In this document: positions 1 through 8,332 of the stretch, one piece after another
Position numbering within the stretch: position 1 is the stretch's first letter
Layout of the letters: every line of letters begins with the position of its first letter
Source: Paraburkholderia rhynchosiae
Lineage (GTDB): Bacteria; Pseudomonadota; Gammaproteobacteria; Burkholderiales; Burkholderiaceae
Direction of reading: 5' to 3'
NCBI RefSeq assembly: GCF_002879865.1
Contig: NZ_PNXY01000036.1
Coordinates: 1-58,274, forward strand
Length of the DNA: 58,274 nt
The notes under the pieces: generated by a model
The model's input: only the letters and a program-made list of their open reading frames with translations
Database searches by the model: none
Told to the model about the DNA's origin: nothing
Made by a program: the position numbers and the translations under genes

Positions 1-92
1 CGGCTCGTCAGACGGGCATCGCCCAGATTTGCCGCGCCGAATTCGATGTCGGCCCAGTCGTCCTGGTCATCCTGATTGTCGGTCGAAGGCAA
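1..92 (-). CDS. IS4/Tn5-type transposase, N-terminal start only (cut by window edge)
   Basis: The minus strand from the TTG at 92 reads an acidic leader and then W-ADIEFG-AANLGDARL. This matches the small DNA-binding domain at the N-terminus of Tn5/IS4-family transposases, whose usual form is W-x-x-x-EFG-x-A-x-LGD-x-R. Only about 30 residues lie inside the window, so intactness cannot be judged. A stop codon directly precedes the TTG, and AGGAAC upstream is a possible ribosome site. The stretch 93-190 is non-coding and probably contains the element's terminus, but I could not define an inverted repeat from one end. The family call rests on the short motif only. Confidence 0.5.
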   Translation of the reverse strand, partial: MPSTDNQDDQDDWADIEFGAANLGDARLTS

Positions 93-203
93 TTACGTGT
101 AGTTCCTGTGGCGGTGCCTCAAGTTAACACCGCCTCAAGCTGTTTACAAGCGCTATCCCCGCGCAGATGTGGGTAATCCTGAGGCCACGGACGGGGGCGA
201 AGG

Positions 204-1067
204 TCAGCCAGCGAGCCCGGCGGCGAAATCGCGGTACGAGTGCAGCGGGCGGCCCAGAATGCTGACGAGTCGCTGGACATCGCCGGCCTCCGGTACCATG
301 CCGTCGCTGACGTAGCGCTCGGCCATCAGGCGCATTTCATACGCCATCCACTTTGGCAGGAAGTTCGCCAGATTCTGCTCGAATTGGGCGGGATCGTCCC
401 CGCCGTAGGCAACCGCACGGCCAAGAAGCTCCGACCAGATGGAGGCCAGCTCCGTACCCGTCAACGTGTCAGGACCAACGAGGTTGATGACTTCGACAGG
501 CAGTTTGCCGGGCGCCTGATCCCGACGCAGCAGTTCAATCGCCGCGACCTCCGCAATGTCGCCGGTGTGGACCATCGCGACTCCCTTGCTGCCAATGGGC
601 ATCGGGTAGACGCCATGATTGACGAGAACGTCCCTGACCATCAGCTCGTTATCCATGAAGTACGCCGGACGCAGGATAGTGGCGCTGAAGCCCATCTGTT
701 CGATCATCCGCTCGGCGCCGGACTTCACTGCAAAATGCGGCACGTTCACGAAGCGCTCGGCGTGCATGACCGACAGGTAGACCACGCGCTCGACGCCGGA
801 CTCACGAGCAACGTTGAGCGTGATGAGCGCCTGGGTGAATTCGTCGCCTGCCACGGCGTTAAGCAGGAACAGTGTGCGGACGCCGGCGAGCGCTCTGCGC
901 AGGGAGTCGATATCGAGCATGTCGCCCTGTACCACAGCCACTCCGGCGGGAAAGTCGGCCTTCGAGGGATCGCGCACGAGCGCGCGCACGTCGGCTCCAC
1001 GGGTGGCAAGCTGATTGACGACCTGGCGGCCGACACGACCGGTGGCGCCGGTAACGAGAATAGTCAT
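204..1067 (-). CDS. NmrA-like NAD(P)-binding atypical SDR
   Basis: A 287-residue protein. It begins with a Rossmann dinucleotide motif, TGATGRVG at residues 6-13, then has the V-x-GD-x-x-D turn typical of NmrA/HSCARG-like atypical short-chain dehydrogenases. The length is normal for the family. Such proteins act as NADPH sensors or as reductases of quinones and other small electrophiles; the substrate cannot be told from sequence. The ATG at 1067 is preceded by GGAGTAAC on the minus strand, a good ribosome site. It is divergent from the LysR gene at 1160 with about 90 bp between them, the usual regulator/target arrangement, so control by that LysR protein is likely. Confidence 0.85.
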   Translation of the reverse strand: MTILVTGATGRVGRQVVNQLATRGADVRALVRDPSKADFPAGVAVVQGDMLDIDSLRRALAGVRTLFLLNAVAGDEFTQALITLNVARESGVERVVYLSVMHAERFVNVPHFAVKSGAERMIEQMGFSATILRPAYFMDNELMVRDVLVNHGVYPMPIGSKGVAMVHTGDIAEVAAIELLRRDQAPGKLPVEVINLVGPDTLTGTELASIWSELLGRAVAYGGDDPAQFEQNLANFLPKWMAYEMRLMAERYVSDGMVPEAGDVQRLVSILGRPLHSYRDFAAGLAG

Positions 1068-1117
1068 GGTGTTACTCCTTGAGTTGGTTGGGACGCCTCC
1101 AAGGTAAGTGATCCATA

Positions 1118-1128
1118 TCCGGTCCGGA
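1118..1128. promoter_or_regulatory. Candidate LysR operator, dyad TCCGGTCCGGA
   Basis: A perfect 5+1+5 inverted repeat lies in the short divergent spacer between the NmrA-like gene and the LysR gene. It is the only clear dyad there. Assignment to the neighbouring LysR protein is inference. Confidence 0.35.
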
Positions 1129-1159
1129 AGATGCTATAACGAGGCGGGGTATCTCACTG

Positions 1160-2068
1160 GTGGAACGCATGGATCTTCTCGCTCTCGCTGATTTCAACCT
1201 GGTCGCCCGTCACGGGAGCTTCGGCGAGGCCGCTCGTGCGGCGGAGCGTCCGAAAGCTACGCTCTCGCGCAGGGTCAGCGAACTCGAACACAGCCTTCGT
1301 GTCAGGCTGTTTGAACGTGGACCGCGCGGATTGAAACTCACGCAGGAAGGACGTGCCCTATACGAGCGGACGGGTGCGCTCCTCGCCGAGCTTACCGAGA
1401 GCGCCGCTGCCATCACATCCGGTAGCGAACAACCGCGCGGTCGACTACGCATCAGCGCGCCGGCGCTCTTTTCCCAGATCGCCATGGGCAAGCTGGTCGC
1501 CACGTTCGCGTTGAAATATCCCGAGATCCGGCTGGAAGTGACGACGGAAGATCGCCCCGTCGATATGGTCGAGGAAGGGTACGACCTGGTGATCCGCGTC
1601 AACCCCGATCCTGACGAGAGCCTGATCGGCCGGGTGTTCCTGCGCGACCGGCTGGTCGTCGTGGCTAAGCCGGGCTTGGCGCGACCGACGGGCAAGTCCA
1701 GTGTTCCAGCTGTCCTTCGCGGGGAGCATGATCGGATTGCTTCGTGGGATGTCACAGGCCCGAAGGGAAAATCGTGCATATCGATCACGCCGGTTGCTTA
1801 CCTGTCGTCGTTGATCATGGTTCGCGATACCGTTCGTCTCGGCGTGGGTGCCGCTAGCTTGCCACTTTCGCTTGTGAGCCATGACATCGCAGCCGGCAGA
1901 CTTGTGCATTGGGGTGATCTGGATGGCCCTGACGTCGCACTATGGGCGCTTTATCCTTCGCGGCGCTTGTTGAGCCCTCGCGTTTCCGCCTTTCTCGATC
2001 ACCTCAAGGAAGCATTCCCCCTGGGAAGACCCGAGGAATTGGCTGGATTTATAGGATCGGAACCGTGA
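1160..2068 (+). CDS. LysR-family transcriptional regulator
   Basis: A protein of about 300 residues with an N-terminal winged helix-turn-helix (FNLVARHGSFGEAARAAE through LSRRVSELEHSLRVRLFER) and a C-terminal LysR substrate-binding domain. Two starts are possible: GTG at 1160 or ATG at 1169. The second gives the more usual short leader before the HTH. It resembles the DsdA/AaeR-type regulators that control divergent oxidoreductase genes. It probably controls the NmrA-like gene at 204-1067, read from the divergent layout. The effector is unknown. Confidence 0.87.
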   Translation: MERMDLLALADFNLVARHGSFGEAARAAERPKATLSRRVSELEHSLRVRLFERGPRGLKLTQEGRALYERTGALLAELTESAAAITSGSEQPRGRLRISAPALFSQIAMGKLVATFALKYPEIRLEVTTEDRPVDMVEEGYDLVIRVNPDPDESLIGRVFLRDRLVVVAKPGLARPTGKSSVPAVLRGEHDRIASWDVTGPKGKSCISITPVAYLSSLIMVRDTVRLGVGAASLPLSLVSHDIAAGRLVHWGDLDGPDVALWALYPSRRLLSPRVSAFLDHLKEAFPLGRPEELAGFIGSEP

Positions 2069-2287
2069 GGCCGGTGCGGACCACAGGCTGCTCTTACGCT
2101 GAGTGCTAACGGCTGCGCGCCACCGCGTATGACCATCTTGTCATCCCGCAAGCGCGGCAAGGCATGGGCTTCCTATGATCGGGCCGTCGGGCACAAGTCG
2201 GCCATTTGCCGCCACGCACCTATCTCGCAACGCCGTCATTCGAAAGGCTGGTCCGCGCGGGAACCCGCCGGACGACGTATAAAATCG

Positions 2288-2398
2288 TCCACTGGCTCTA
2301 ATCAAATCGCGTTGCGCTACTACTAGCAATTGCTCTTGCGACCACTGACGCGTCTCCCGAAAAACCTTGATCAGAAAGGCCAGTTCGGCGGGAGTCAA
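2288..2398 (-). pseudogene. Remnant of an XRE-type helix-turn-helix gene
   Basis: In a frame different from the overlapping LysR tail, the minus strand reads LTPAELAFLIKVFRETRQWS followed by QEQL. This is the beginning of a Cro/C1-type HTH as found in small Burkholderia regulators. The helix pair is never completed: after about 30 residues the reading leaves the family pattern. It is therefore a short buried fragment, and the native 3' end of the LysR gene at 2298-3308 was probably replaced here. The call rests on motif recognition only. Confidence 0.4.
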
Positions 2399-3308
2399 CG
2401 GGTTTGCTGTCGTGCCCCAACGTTTCCTGGAGGAAGGCAATAAAACTCGCCAGTTTCGGTGGCATGTGCGCGTCGGGCAGGTGGACCACATGGATGGGCC
2501 AGGTCTGCGCTGGCCAGTCGGGAAAAAGACGAACAAGCCGACCCGCATCCAGATCTTCCTGCAGCATTACCTGGGGTTGAAAAATCACCCCCAGTCCCGC
2601 GAGCGCGGCTTCGCGAAGCGCGAGGCCGCCATTGACATCGAGACGGCCACGCACCGTGATGCGCTCCACGCCATTGCTGTCGGGACGTAGGAAACGCCAC
2701 ACACGTTCGGGTCCGGTTGCGACCATAAAAGCCAGGCAGTTGTGCTGCGCCAGGTCGGTTGGCACCTGCGGCTTCCCGTGGCGCGCCAGGTAGGCCGGCG
2801 ATGCGCAGGCAATACGCGGCGAATGTGTCAACGGCCGCGCAATCAAGCCCGAGTCCGGCAGTACACCGGCGCGGATGGCGGCGTCGAAACCTTCTTCCGC
2901 CAGATCGACGAAGCGGTCGCTCAGGGACAGCTCGATTTGAACCGCAGGATAGCGGTCGAGGTACGAGGCAAGCGCCGGTACGAGCACACGCGTGCCATAG
3001 ATAACCGGGCAACTCACCCGCAACCGGCCACGTGGGCTGCTCTGCATTTCTCGCGCGTCCAGCTCGGCGAAATCCACCAGCGCCAGAATTTCGAGGCATC
3101 GCGCGTGATAGCGCTTGCCCAGTTCGGTCAGGCTTTGACGCCGCGTGGTGCGATTCAGCAACCGGCCTTCGAGGCGTCGCTCCAGCTCGCGAATATGGTT
3201 GCCGACCATTGTAGGCGTCATACCGCTGCCTTCGGCCGCGGCGGTAAAGCTGCCGCGTTCGACCACGCGTGCAAATATCGCCATGCTGCTGAATCGATCC
3301 ATTCGCAA
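2298..3308 (-). CDS. LysR-family transcriptional regulator with replaced C-terminal tail
   Basis: The first ~298 residues form a normal LysR protein: an HTH with ERGSFTAAAEGSGMTPTMVG near residues 17-36, then a CrgA/DsdC-like effector domain ending at FIAFLQETLG. The last ~38 residues do not look like LysR sequence and run, out of frame, through a buried XRE fragment. The natural stop seems to have been lost by a deletion or rearrangement. The gene may still be functional because the extra tail lies after the domain. Start ATG at 3308 (Met-Arg-Met; 3302 is an alternative). It is divergent from the SDR at 3413, its likely target. Confidence 0.8.
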   Translation of the reverse strand: MRMDRFSSMAIFARVVERGSFTAAAEGSGMTPTMVGNHIRELERRLEGRLLNRTTRRQSLTELGKRYHARCLEILALVDFAELDAREMQSSPRGRLRVSCPVIYGTRVLVPALASYLDRYPAVQIELSLSDRFVDLAEEGFDAAIRAGVLPDSGLIARPLTHSPRIACASPAYLARHGKPQVPTDLAQHNCLAFMVATGPERVWRFLRPDSNGVERITVRGRLDVNGGLALREAALAGLGVIFQPQVMLQEDLDAGRLVRLFPDWPAQTWPIHVVHLPDAHMPPKLASFIAFLQETLGHDSKPVDSRRTGLSDQGFSGDASVVARAIASSSATRFD

Positions 3309-3412
3309 GTTATGTTAAGAGGTGTTCGAAAACATGCTGTGTTTATCAAATCAAACTAAAGAATAATACTAGGGTCATGGCTTTATTCACAATCCACAGC
3401 GGGAACTTCACC

Positions 3413-4147
3413 ATGACTATTGCAAGCAGGAACCTTCAGCATCAACACGTCGTTCTGCTGGGCGGCACTTCGGGAATCGGCCTTGCCACGGCCGAAGCCG
3501 CGCTGGCAGCCGGCGCCTCAGTGAGCGTTGTTTCGTCGCGCAGTGAGCGAGTCGCCGGAGCCGTCGCGAGGCTCGGCGACCGGGTCAAGGGGTATACGGT
3601 CGATCTGAGTAACGAGTCCGCCGTGCGCACGCTGTTCGGGCAAGTCGGCGCTTTCGACCATCTGGTCTATAGCGCTGGGGATTCGTTGCGAACCGGGACG
3701 CTCGCGGACATGGACTTCGCTACGGTCCGTCAGATCTTCGAAGTGCGAGTCTTCGGCGCCATTGCCGCCGTCAAACATGCGGCGCCGTATCTGCGTGCCG
3801 GTGGCTCCGTGGTGTTGACCAGCGGTATTGCGAGCGTGCGGCCACAAAAGGGTTGGGCGGCGCTGGCCAGCGTCTGCAGCGCGATGGAAGGTCTCACACG
3901 GGCACTCGCGGTGGAGTTGGCGCCTGTTCGCGTCAACCTCGTGAGTCCGGGTTTGGTGCGCACGCCGCTATGGGATGACCTGCCCGAATTCGAGCGCGAA
4001 GCGCTCTACGCCTCGAGTGGCGCGGCCCTGCCAGTCGGTCGTGTCGGCGAGGCGGAGGACCTCGCGCAAACGTACGTCTATTTGATGACCAATCGCTATG
4101 CTACGGGACAGACCGTAATTGTGGACGGCGGTGGCGTGCTGGTCTGA
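3413..4147 (+). CDS. SDR-family protein lacking the catalytic Tyr-x-x-x-Lys
   Basis: About 244 residues from the ATG at 3413 (an upstream in-frame ATG at 3377 gives 256). The cofactor motif GGTSGIG and the C-terminal V-N-x-V-SPG-x-x-x-T-x-x-W block place it in the short-chain dehydrogenase family. At the catalytic site, where SDRs carry Y-x-x-x-K before the EGL-TRAL helix, the sequence reads ASVCSAMEGLTRAL with no Tyr or Lys. I recall a subgroup of SDR-like proteins with this change, so it is not necessarily a sequencing error. The protein may be a non-catalytic NAD(P) sensor or use other chemistry. It is divergent from the LysR gene at 2298-3308, its probable regulator. Confidence 0.8.
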   Translation: MTIASRNLQHQHVVLLGGTSGIGLATAEAALAAGASVSVVSSRSERVAGAVARLGDRVKGYTVDLSNESAVRTLFGQVGAFDHLVYSAGDSLRTGTLADMDFATVRQIFEVRVFGAIAAVKHAAPYLRAGGSVVLTSGIASVRPQKGWAALASVCSAMEGLTRALAVELAPVRVNLVSPGLVRTPLWDDLPEFEREALYASSGAALPVGRVGEAEDLAQTYVYLMTNRYATGQTVIVDGGGVLV

Positions 4148-4240
4148 TTGCCGCTACGCCCCGAAACCTGTCAATGATGTGATGCTTCGTCGATCGTCCG
4201 CAGTGGCTCGCGCAGCGCCCATCGGCGATTGGCGCAGACT

Positions 4241-4268
4241 GATTCTCCCTTCACCTGAAAGGAGAATC
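4241..4268. other. Inverted repeat/hairpin in a 291-bp spacer
   Basis: GATTCTCC (4241-4248) pairs perfectly with GGAGAATC (4261-4268), and TTCA/TGAA inside the arms adds four more pairs after one mismatch. No T-run follows, so it is not a clear intrinsic terminator, although it lies 94 nt past the SDR stop. The right arm contains a GGAG that could serve as ribosome site for an ATG at 4272. The ~56-codon frame from there to 4442 resembles nothing I recognise. The rest of 4148-4438 holds no other gene. Confidence 0.4.
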
Positions 4269-4438
4269 GTCATGGAAGCAACTATCACCTCGGGCGGCCC
4301 GGGGGCTTTCTGTGCGGGGGACGGTCCACAGCATCGGGCGTCAGTCGGGCCACTGTCAGACATTCGCAGGTTACGACCAGATTGGCGACAATCGTTGGCA
4401 TGTAGGTACGGCCGAACGTTAGCTCAGTCCATCGGCCA

Positions 4439-5368
4439 CTAGTGCCGCGTGAGCATCAGGTCCAGGTTCTGAACCGCAGCGCCGGATGCGCCTTTGCCAA
4501 GATTGTCGAAAACGGCGGACAGCAGGACATGCCCGTGTTCCATGTTAGGAAATACGCCTAAGCGCATGTCGTTCGTACCGTTCAGCGCTTGCGGATCCAG
4601 GTGCGTCAAGACACCCGCTTCATGCGGCGGCAAGACGCGCACGTGGGCCGCGTCCGCATAGTGGCGTGCGAGGCATGCATGTAACGTGGCGCCGTCCACG
4701 TCGGGTGCGAGCAGCCGCAAAGCCAGTGGCACCGTCAGCACAATGCCCTGACGAAACGCACCGTACGCAGGGACGAAGATGGGCCGCTGCGCGAGTCCGG
4801 CGTGAGTCTGAATCTCCGGGGTGTGCTTGTGCGCGAGTCCCAGACCATATACCTGGAATGAAGGCGCGTTGACGGCATCCTGCCCCTCGTGTTCCTCCAC
4901 GCCGGCACGACCGGGTCCGGAGTAGCCGGACACCGCATGAATGGTGATGGGGTAATTGCCTGGTATGAGCCCAGCCTGCAACAGGGGACGCAGCAGGCCA
5001 ATTGCCCCCGTCGGATAGCAACCGGGGTTGGTGACCCGACGGGCGCTCGCAATGCGCTCGGCTTGTCCCGGCGCCATTTCCGGAAAGCCGTATGTCCAGC
5101 CCGGCTGTGTGCGGTGGGCCGAACTTGCGTCGATGACTCTGACGGCAGGATTAACGATGGCGTCGACTGCCTCGCGTGCAGCGGCATCAGGCAAACAGAG
5201 AATGGCGATGTCGCAGGCGTTGATGGCTTCTGCGCGACGGCGCGCATCTTTGCGTTCTGCGGCGGCAAGCGTGAACAGCGTGATGTCGGTCCGATTGCGC
5301 AGCCGTTCGTGGATTTGCAGTCCGGTGGTGCCTTGGTCGCCATCGATGAAAACAATGGGAGTGCTCAT
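4439..5368 (-). CDS. argC: N-acetyl-gamma-glutamyl-phosphate reductase, type 2
   Basis: 309 residues from the ATG at 5368, whose product begins MSTPIVFIDGDQGTTG. The 28 extra upstream codons of the longer frame have no family match. The enzyme reduces N-acetyl-glutamyl phosphate to the semialdehyde with NADPH in arginine synthesis. NPGCYPTG contains the catalytic cysteine; GQDAVNAP and the AVFDN block near the end are also typical of the short type 2 ArgC proteins. It stands alone rather than in an arg operon and is divergent from a LysR gene at 5491. It may therefore be a paralogue serving a catabolic or conditional pathway. Family call firm, role less so. Confidence 0.88.
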   Translation of the reverse strand: MSTPIVFIDGDQGTTGLQIHERLRNRTDITLFTLAAAERKDARRRAEAINACDIAILCLPDAAAREAVDAIVNPAVRVIDASSAHRTQPGWTYGFPEMAPGQAERIASARRVTNPGCYPTGAIGLLRPLLQAGLIPGNYPITIHAVSGYSGPGRAGVEEHEGQDAVNAPSFQVYGLGLAHKHTPEIQTHAGLAQRPIFVPAYGAFRQGIVLTVPLALRLLAPDVDGATLHACLARHYADAAHVRVLPPHEAGVLTHLDPQALNGTNDMRLGVFPNMEHGHVLLSAVFDNLGKGASGAAVQNLDLMLTRH

Positions 5369-5461
5369 ACGCGGAATACTCCGAGTGGTGGTAACGGAAG
5401 AACGAGCTGCCATGTTCCCTGAACCGTTAGAATAGGAAAAGTTGAATTTCACAACATCAAC

Positions 5462-5478
5462 ATTCAGCTTTTCTGAAT
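5462..5478. promoter_or_regulatory. Candidate LysR box ATTCAG-N5-CTGAAT
   Basis: A perfect 6-bp inverted repeat with a 5-nt spacer (ATTCAGCTTTTCTGAAT). It contains the LysR-box form T-N11-A and lies 12 nt before the LysR start in the divergent argC/lysR spacer. Binding by that LysR protein, with autoregulation, is inferred. Confidence 0.5.
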
Positions 5479-5490
5479 CCGGACGCCGAT

Positions 5491-6375
5491 ATGCGAGAGA
5501 TCAGCCTGGACCGCTTGCGCACTCTGATCGCGATTACCGAGCGTGGCTCATTTGCCGATGCCGCGCGCGCGTTGAATCTGGCGCCTCCGACGGTCAGCCT
5601 CCATATCGCTGAACTCGAAGACCGCATTGGGGCGCCACTCCTGTCACGCAAGCGCGGCCAGGTAAGGCCGTCGGCGATAGGAGAGGTGCTGGTGGAGCGC
5701 GCGCGTCGACTGCTGGCCGATGCGGAGCAGGCGTTGGACGATATTCAACGCCAGGTGCAGGGGCTCGAAGGGCGCGTGCGGCTCGGTGCGTCGACCGGCG
5801 TGATCGCGTACCTGTTGCCGCAAGCGCTCGAGGTGCTGCGCCAGCACAATCCCGCAATCGAAATTCAGCTTGCGGTACTCACGTCGCATGAAACGCTGTC
5901 CCGATTGGCGGATGGGACGCTGGATGTCGGGCTGGTCGCGCTGCCTCAGCCCCCCGTGGCTGGACTCGTGATAAAGCCTTGGCGCCGCGATCCCGTGATG
6001 GCCTTCGTGCCGGCGCATTGGCGGTGCCCTGCCCGTGTGACGCCTGAGTGGCTCGCCGCTCAGCCGCTCATTCTGAATGACGCGACAACGCGTCTCTCGC
6101 GCCTGACGGCGGAGTGGTTTGCGACCGCGGGGCATCATCCTTCGCCCCGCATTCAGCTCAACTACAACGACGCGATCAAGAGTCTGGTAGCGGCAGGGTA
6201 CGGCGCGGCGCTGTTGCCCCATGAGGCCACGACGCCGTTACCCGACAGGCGCGTCGTCATGCGTCCGCTGCGCCCGGCGTTGTGGCGTCGACTAGGCATT
6301 GCACACCGTGCAGGGCACGTTGAGCGTGCCACTCAACACGTACTCGATGTCTTGTGGGATCTGCGATTAGCGTAG
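5491..6375 (+). CDS. LysR-family transcriptional regulator
   Basis: 294 residues with a standard LysR HTH (ERGSFADAARALNLAPPTVS, residues ~19-38) and an effector domain. It is divergent from the type 2 argC gene, with a good T-N11-A dyad in between, so it is probably the argC activator and represses itself. Regulators of this kind usually respond to a pathway metabolite; which one is not visible here. The start ATG at 5491 fits the usual 5-7 residue lead into the first helix. Confidence 0.88.
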   Translation: MREISLDRLRTLIAITERGSFADAARALNLAPPTVSLHIAELEDRIGAPLLSRKRGQVRPSAIGEVLVERARRLLADAEQALDDIQRQVQGLEGRVRLGASTGVIAYLLPQALEVLRQHNPAIEIQLAVLTSHETLSRLADGTLDVGLVALPQPPVAGLVIKPWRRDPVMAFVPAHWRCPARVTPEWLAAQPLILNDATTRLSRLTAEWFATAGHHPSPRIQLNYNDAIKSLVAAGYGAALLPHEATTPLPDRRVVMRPLRPALWRRLGIAHRAGHVERATQHVLDVLWDLRLA

Positions 6376-6879
6376 GCGTTGCCAATTGCCGTTTCGTTTG
6401 CTCTCGCAGGGACAGTGGTCCTATTGCCTGCGACGACGAACCCGCTCGAATCGACCTACGATATGGGCTCTAGTCGGGCCGGTGGCTGACCCCGCGTGCG
6501 GCCCGCTTTGCCAGGTTCGGTCACAACGTTGTTGAGATAGCACTTTTGCCAGGCGATGAAGGCTTTTTGCATTGCCCAGCAGTTCCCCGTGAACACCGTA
6601 CAGCGCGATTTTCAATTGCCGCCAAGGCCATTTGACGTTGTCGACCATCTCGGCACCTCAACGGTCTGGACAAGCATCATGCTGATAAGGCTTGCGATCT
6701 ACGGTCGGCAGGAGCGAATTTTGCTGGATAGGGTCGCCCGCATCGCATGCGGCAATCGTCTGTCCGCGCTTTCTCGATGACTTGCCTTGAGCGAGTCTCA
6801 GGCGGAAGCTGGAACGGCCGGTAGTTTCGACGGGCGCAGCGGTGCGACTCATTTATTCCGCTCCGACAAGGAGACGACA
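6376..6879. other. Intergenic region, no recognisable gene
   Basis: About 500 bp between the LysR stop and the depolymerase start. Short frames occur on both strands (for example 6421-6648 minus and 6556-6780 plus), but none has a ribosome site with a family motif. AAGGAG at 6868-6873 is the ribosome site of the next gene. It could contain decayed coding DNA that I cannot place. Confidence 0.4.
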
Positions 6880-8040
6880 ATGATGACGATGGCGTTAGGC
6901 CTACGGTTGGCGTCGGCAGCTGTGTTAGCAATCGGCCTTGCCGGGTGCGGGGGTAGTGGCGATTCGGCCACCACGGATGCCGGTGCATTGGCAAAGGCGA
7001 CGGCGTTAGCCGCCACCGGAAGCCCGACCGGGGACGGTAGATCGGGCACGTCCACGATCGTAAAACTTCAGCGCTATCAGATCGACCCCACGAAGGTCTT
7101 CGTCGCGGGTATTTCGTCTGGCGGTTTCGCGGCGGTGCAGATGCACGTCGCCCACTCTTCGACTTTCAAAGGGGCCGCTGTCTACGCTGGCGGGGTGTAC
7201 TGGTGTGCCGGCGCCGGGGGAGCCGCGACAGCTTTGGCAAACTGTGGCGGCTTGACGCTTCCGTCGAATCAGGCGTCGTACAACAGCACGCTTACGGAAT
7301 CCGAGGCGTATCTGGACGCACAATCGTCCCTCGGCACCATCGACCCGGCGACGAATCTGCGTGGGCAACCCGTCTACCTCTGGTCCGGCACGCAAGACGA
7401 AGTCGTCAATCCGCTCGAGATGGCCGACCTCAACTCGGAATATCAGCGTTATGGGGCCAATGTTCACTTCGACAGTGCGATTCCCGCCGAGCACGGCTGG
7501 GAATCGCCCGACGGCGAACTTGCATGCGGCACGCTCGGGAGCCCCTACATGGTGCGCTGCACGTCGAATGGCGCGGTCTACGATTCAGTAAAGACGTGGC
7601 TGACGATGTTCCTGGGCCCATTGAAACCGCGCAACGACGGAAAGCTGTCGGGTACGCTGTCTGCATTCGACCAAACTGAATTCGGGGCCTCGCCAAACGT
7701 TTCGATGAGTTCGGCTGGGAGCGTTTTTGTTCCCAAAGCCTGCGCCCAAGGGAAGCAGTGCGGATTCGTGCTCGCCCTCCACGGCTGCCTGCAGGAGGCA
7801 TCACTTATCGGAAACCGCTGGGTCACCGAGGCCGGCATCAATGAATGGGCCGACACAAACGAACTCGTGGTCGTGTATCCCGACACGATCGCGTCGTCTG
7901 CGCCAGGGCCGACGAATCCGAATGCGTGCTTTGACTGGTGGGGCTACTCAAATCAATACGACCCGAACTACGCGCTCAAGAGCGGCTTGCAGATGTCGGT
8001 GCTCTACGCGATGGTGCAGCGCGTGACTGGCCGACCCTAG
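6880..8040 (+). CDS. Secreted lipoprotein esterase of the type 2 PHB depolymerase fold
   Basis: 386 residues from the ATG at 6880, which follows AAGGAG. Residues 1-22 are a lipoprotein signal ending LAGC, with Cys23 as lipidation site. The lipase box G-I-S-S-G has its nucleophile at Ser79. Asp173 (GTQDEVVNP) and His205 (EHGW) complete the triad, and the oxyanion histidine His301 (LHGC) comes last. Ser-Asp-His-oxyanion His is the permuted order of type 2 extracellular PHB depolymerases; type 1 places the oxyanion His first. A C-terminal CFDWWGY block is also typical. No separate substrate-binding domain is seen, so it may hydrolyse short polyesters or other esters at the cell surface. It is monocistronic. 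Confidence 0.8.
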   Translation: MMTMALGLRLASAAVLAIGLAGCGGSGDSATTDAGALAKATALAATGSPTGDGRSGTSTIVKLQRYQIDPTKVFVAGISSGGFAAVQMHVAHSSTFKGAAVYAGGVYWCAGAGGAATALANCGGLTLPSNQASYNSTLTESEAYLDAQSSLGTIDPATNLRGQPVYLWSGTQDEVVNPLEMADLNSEYQRYGANVHFDSAIPAEHGWESPDGELACGTLGSPYMVRCTSNGAVYDSVKTWLTMFLGPLKPRNDGKLSGTLSAFDQTEFGASPNVSMSSAGSVFVPKACAQGKQCGFVLALHGCLQEASLIGNRWVTEAGINEWADTNELVVVYPDTIASSAPGPTNPNACFDWWGYSNQYDPNYALKSGLQMSVLYAMVQRVTGRP

Positions 8041-8332
8041 GGCCGTCGGGGCACAGTTCGAATCGGGCGGCCGTTTGCCGCTGGGAGCAGGGCTTGTCTG
8101 GATGCCAGATTAGGGATGAGCGTGGGGCCATCGAGGGCCGGCTTTTGACGTCCAACCGACGGAGATTTCTGGGGCACTCCTGTACTCCAGTATTGAACCG
8201 CCCGGAGACGGTGAACGCTGCCTGGTTCGACGTGATGCCGATGCGACGGCGCTGTTGCTCGGTTGCCGGTGATCGGTTTCCTCCGCTTCGACAGGCAACA
8301 TAAAGCCCAAGGGTTCCATCGATCGATGGTGA

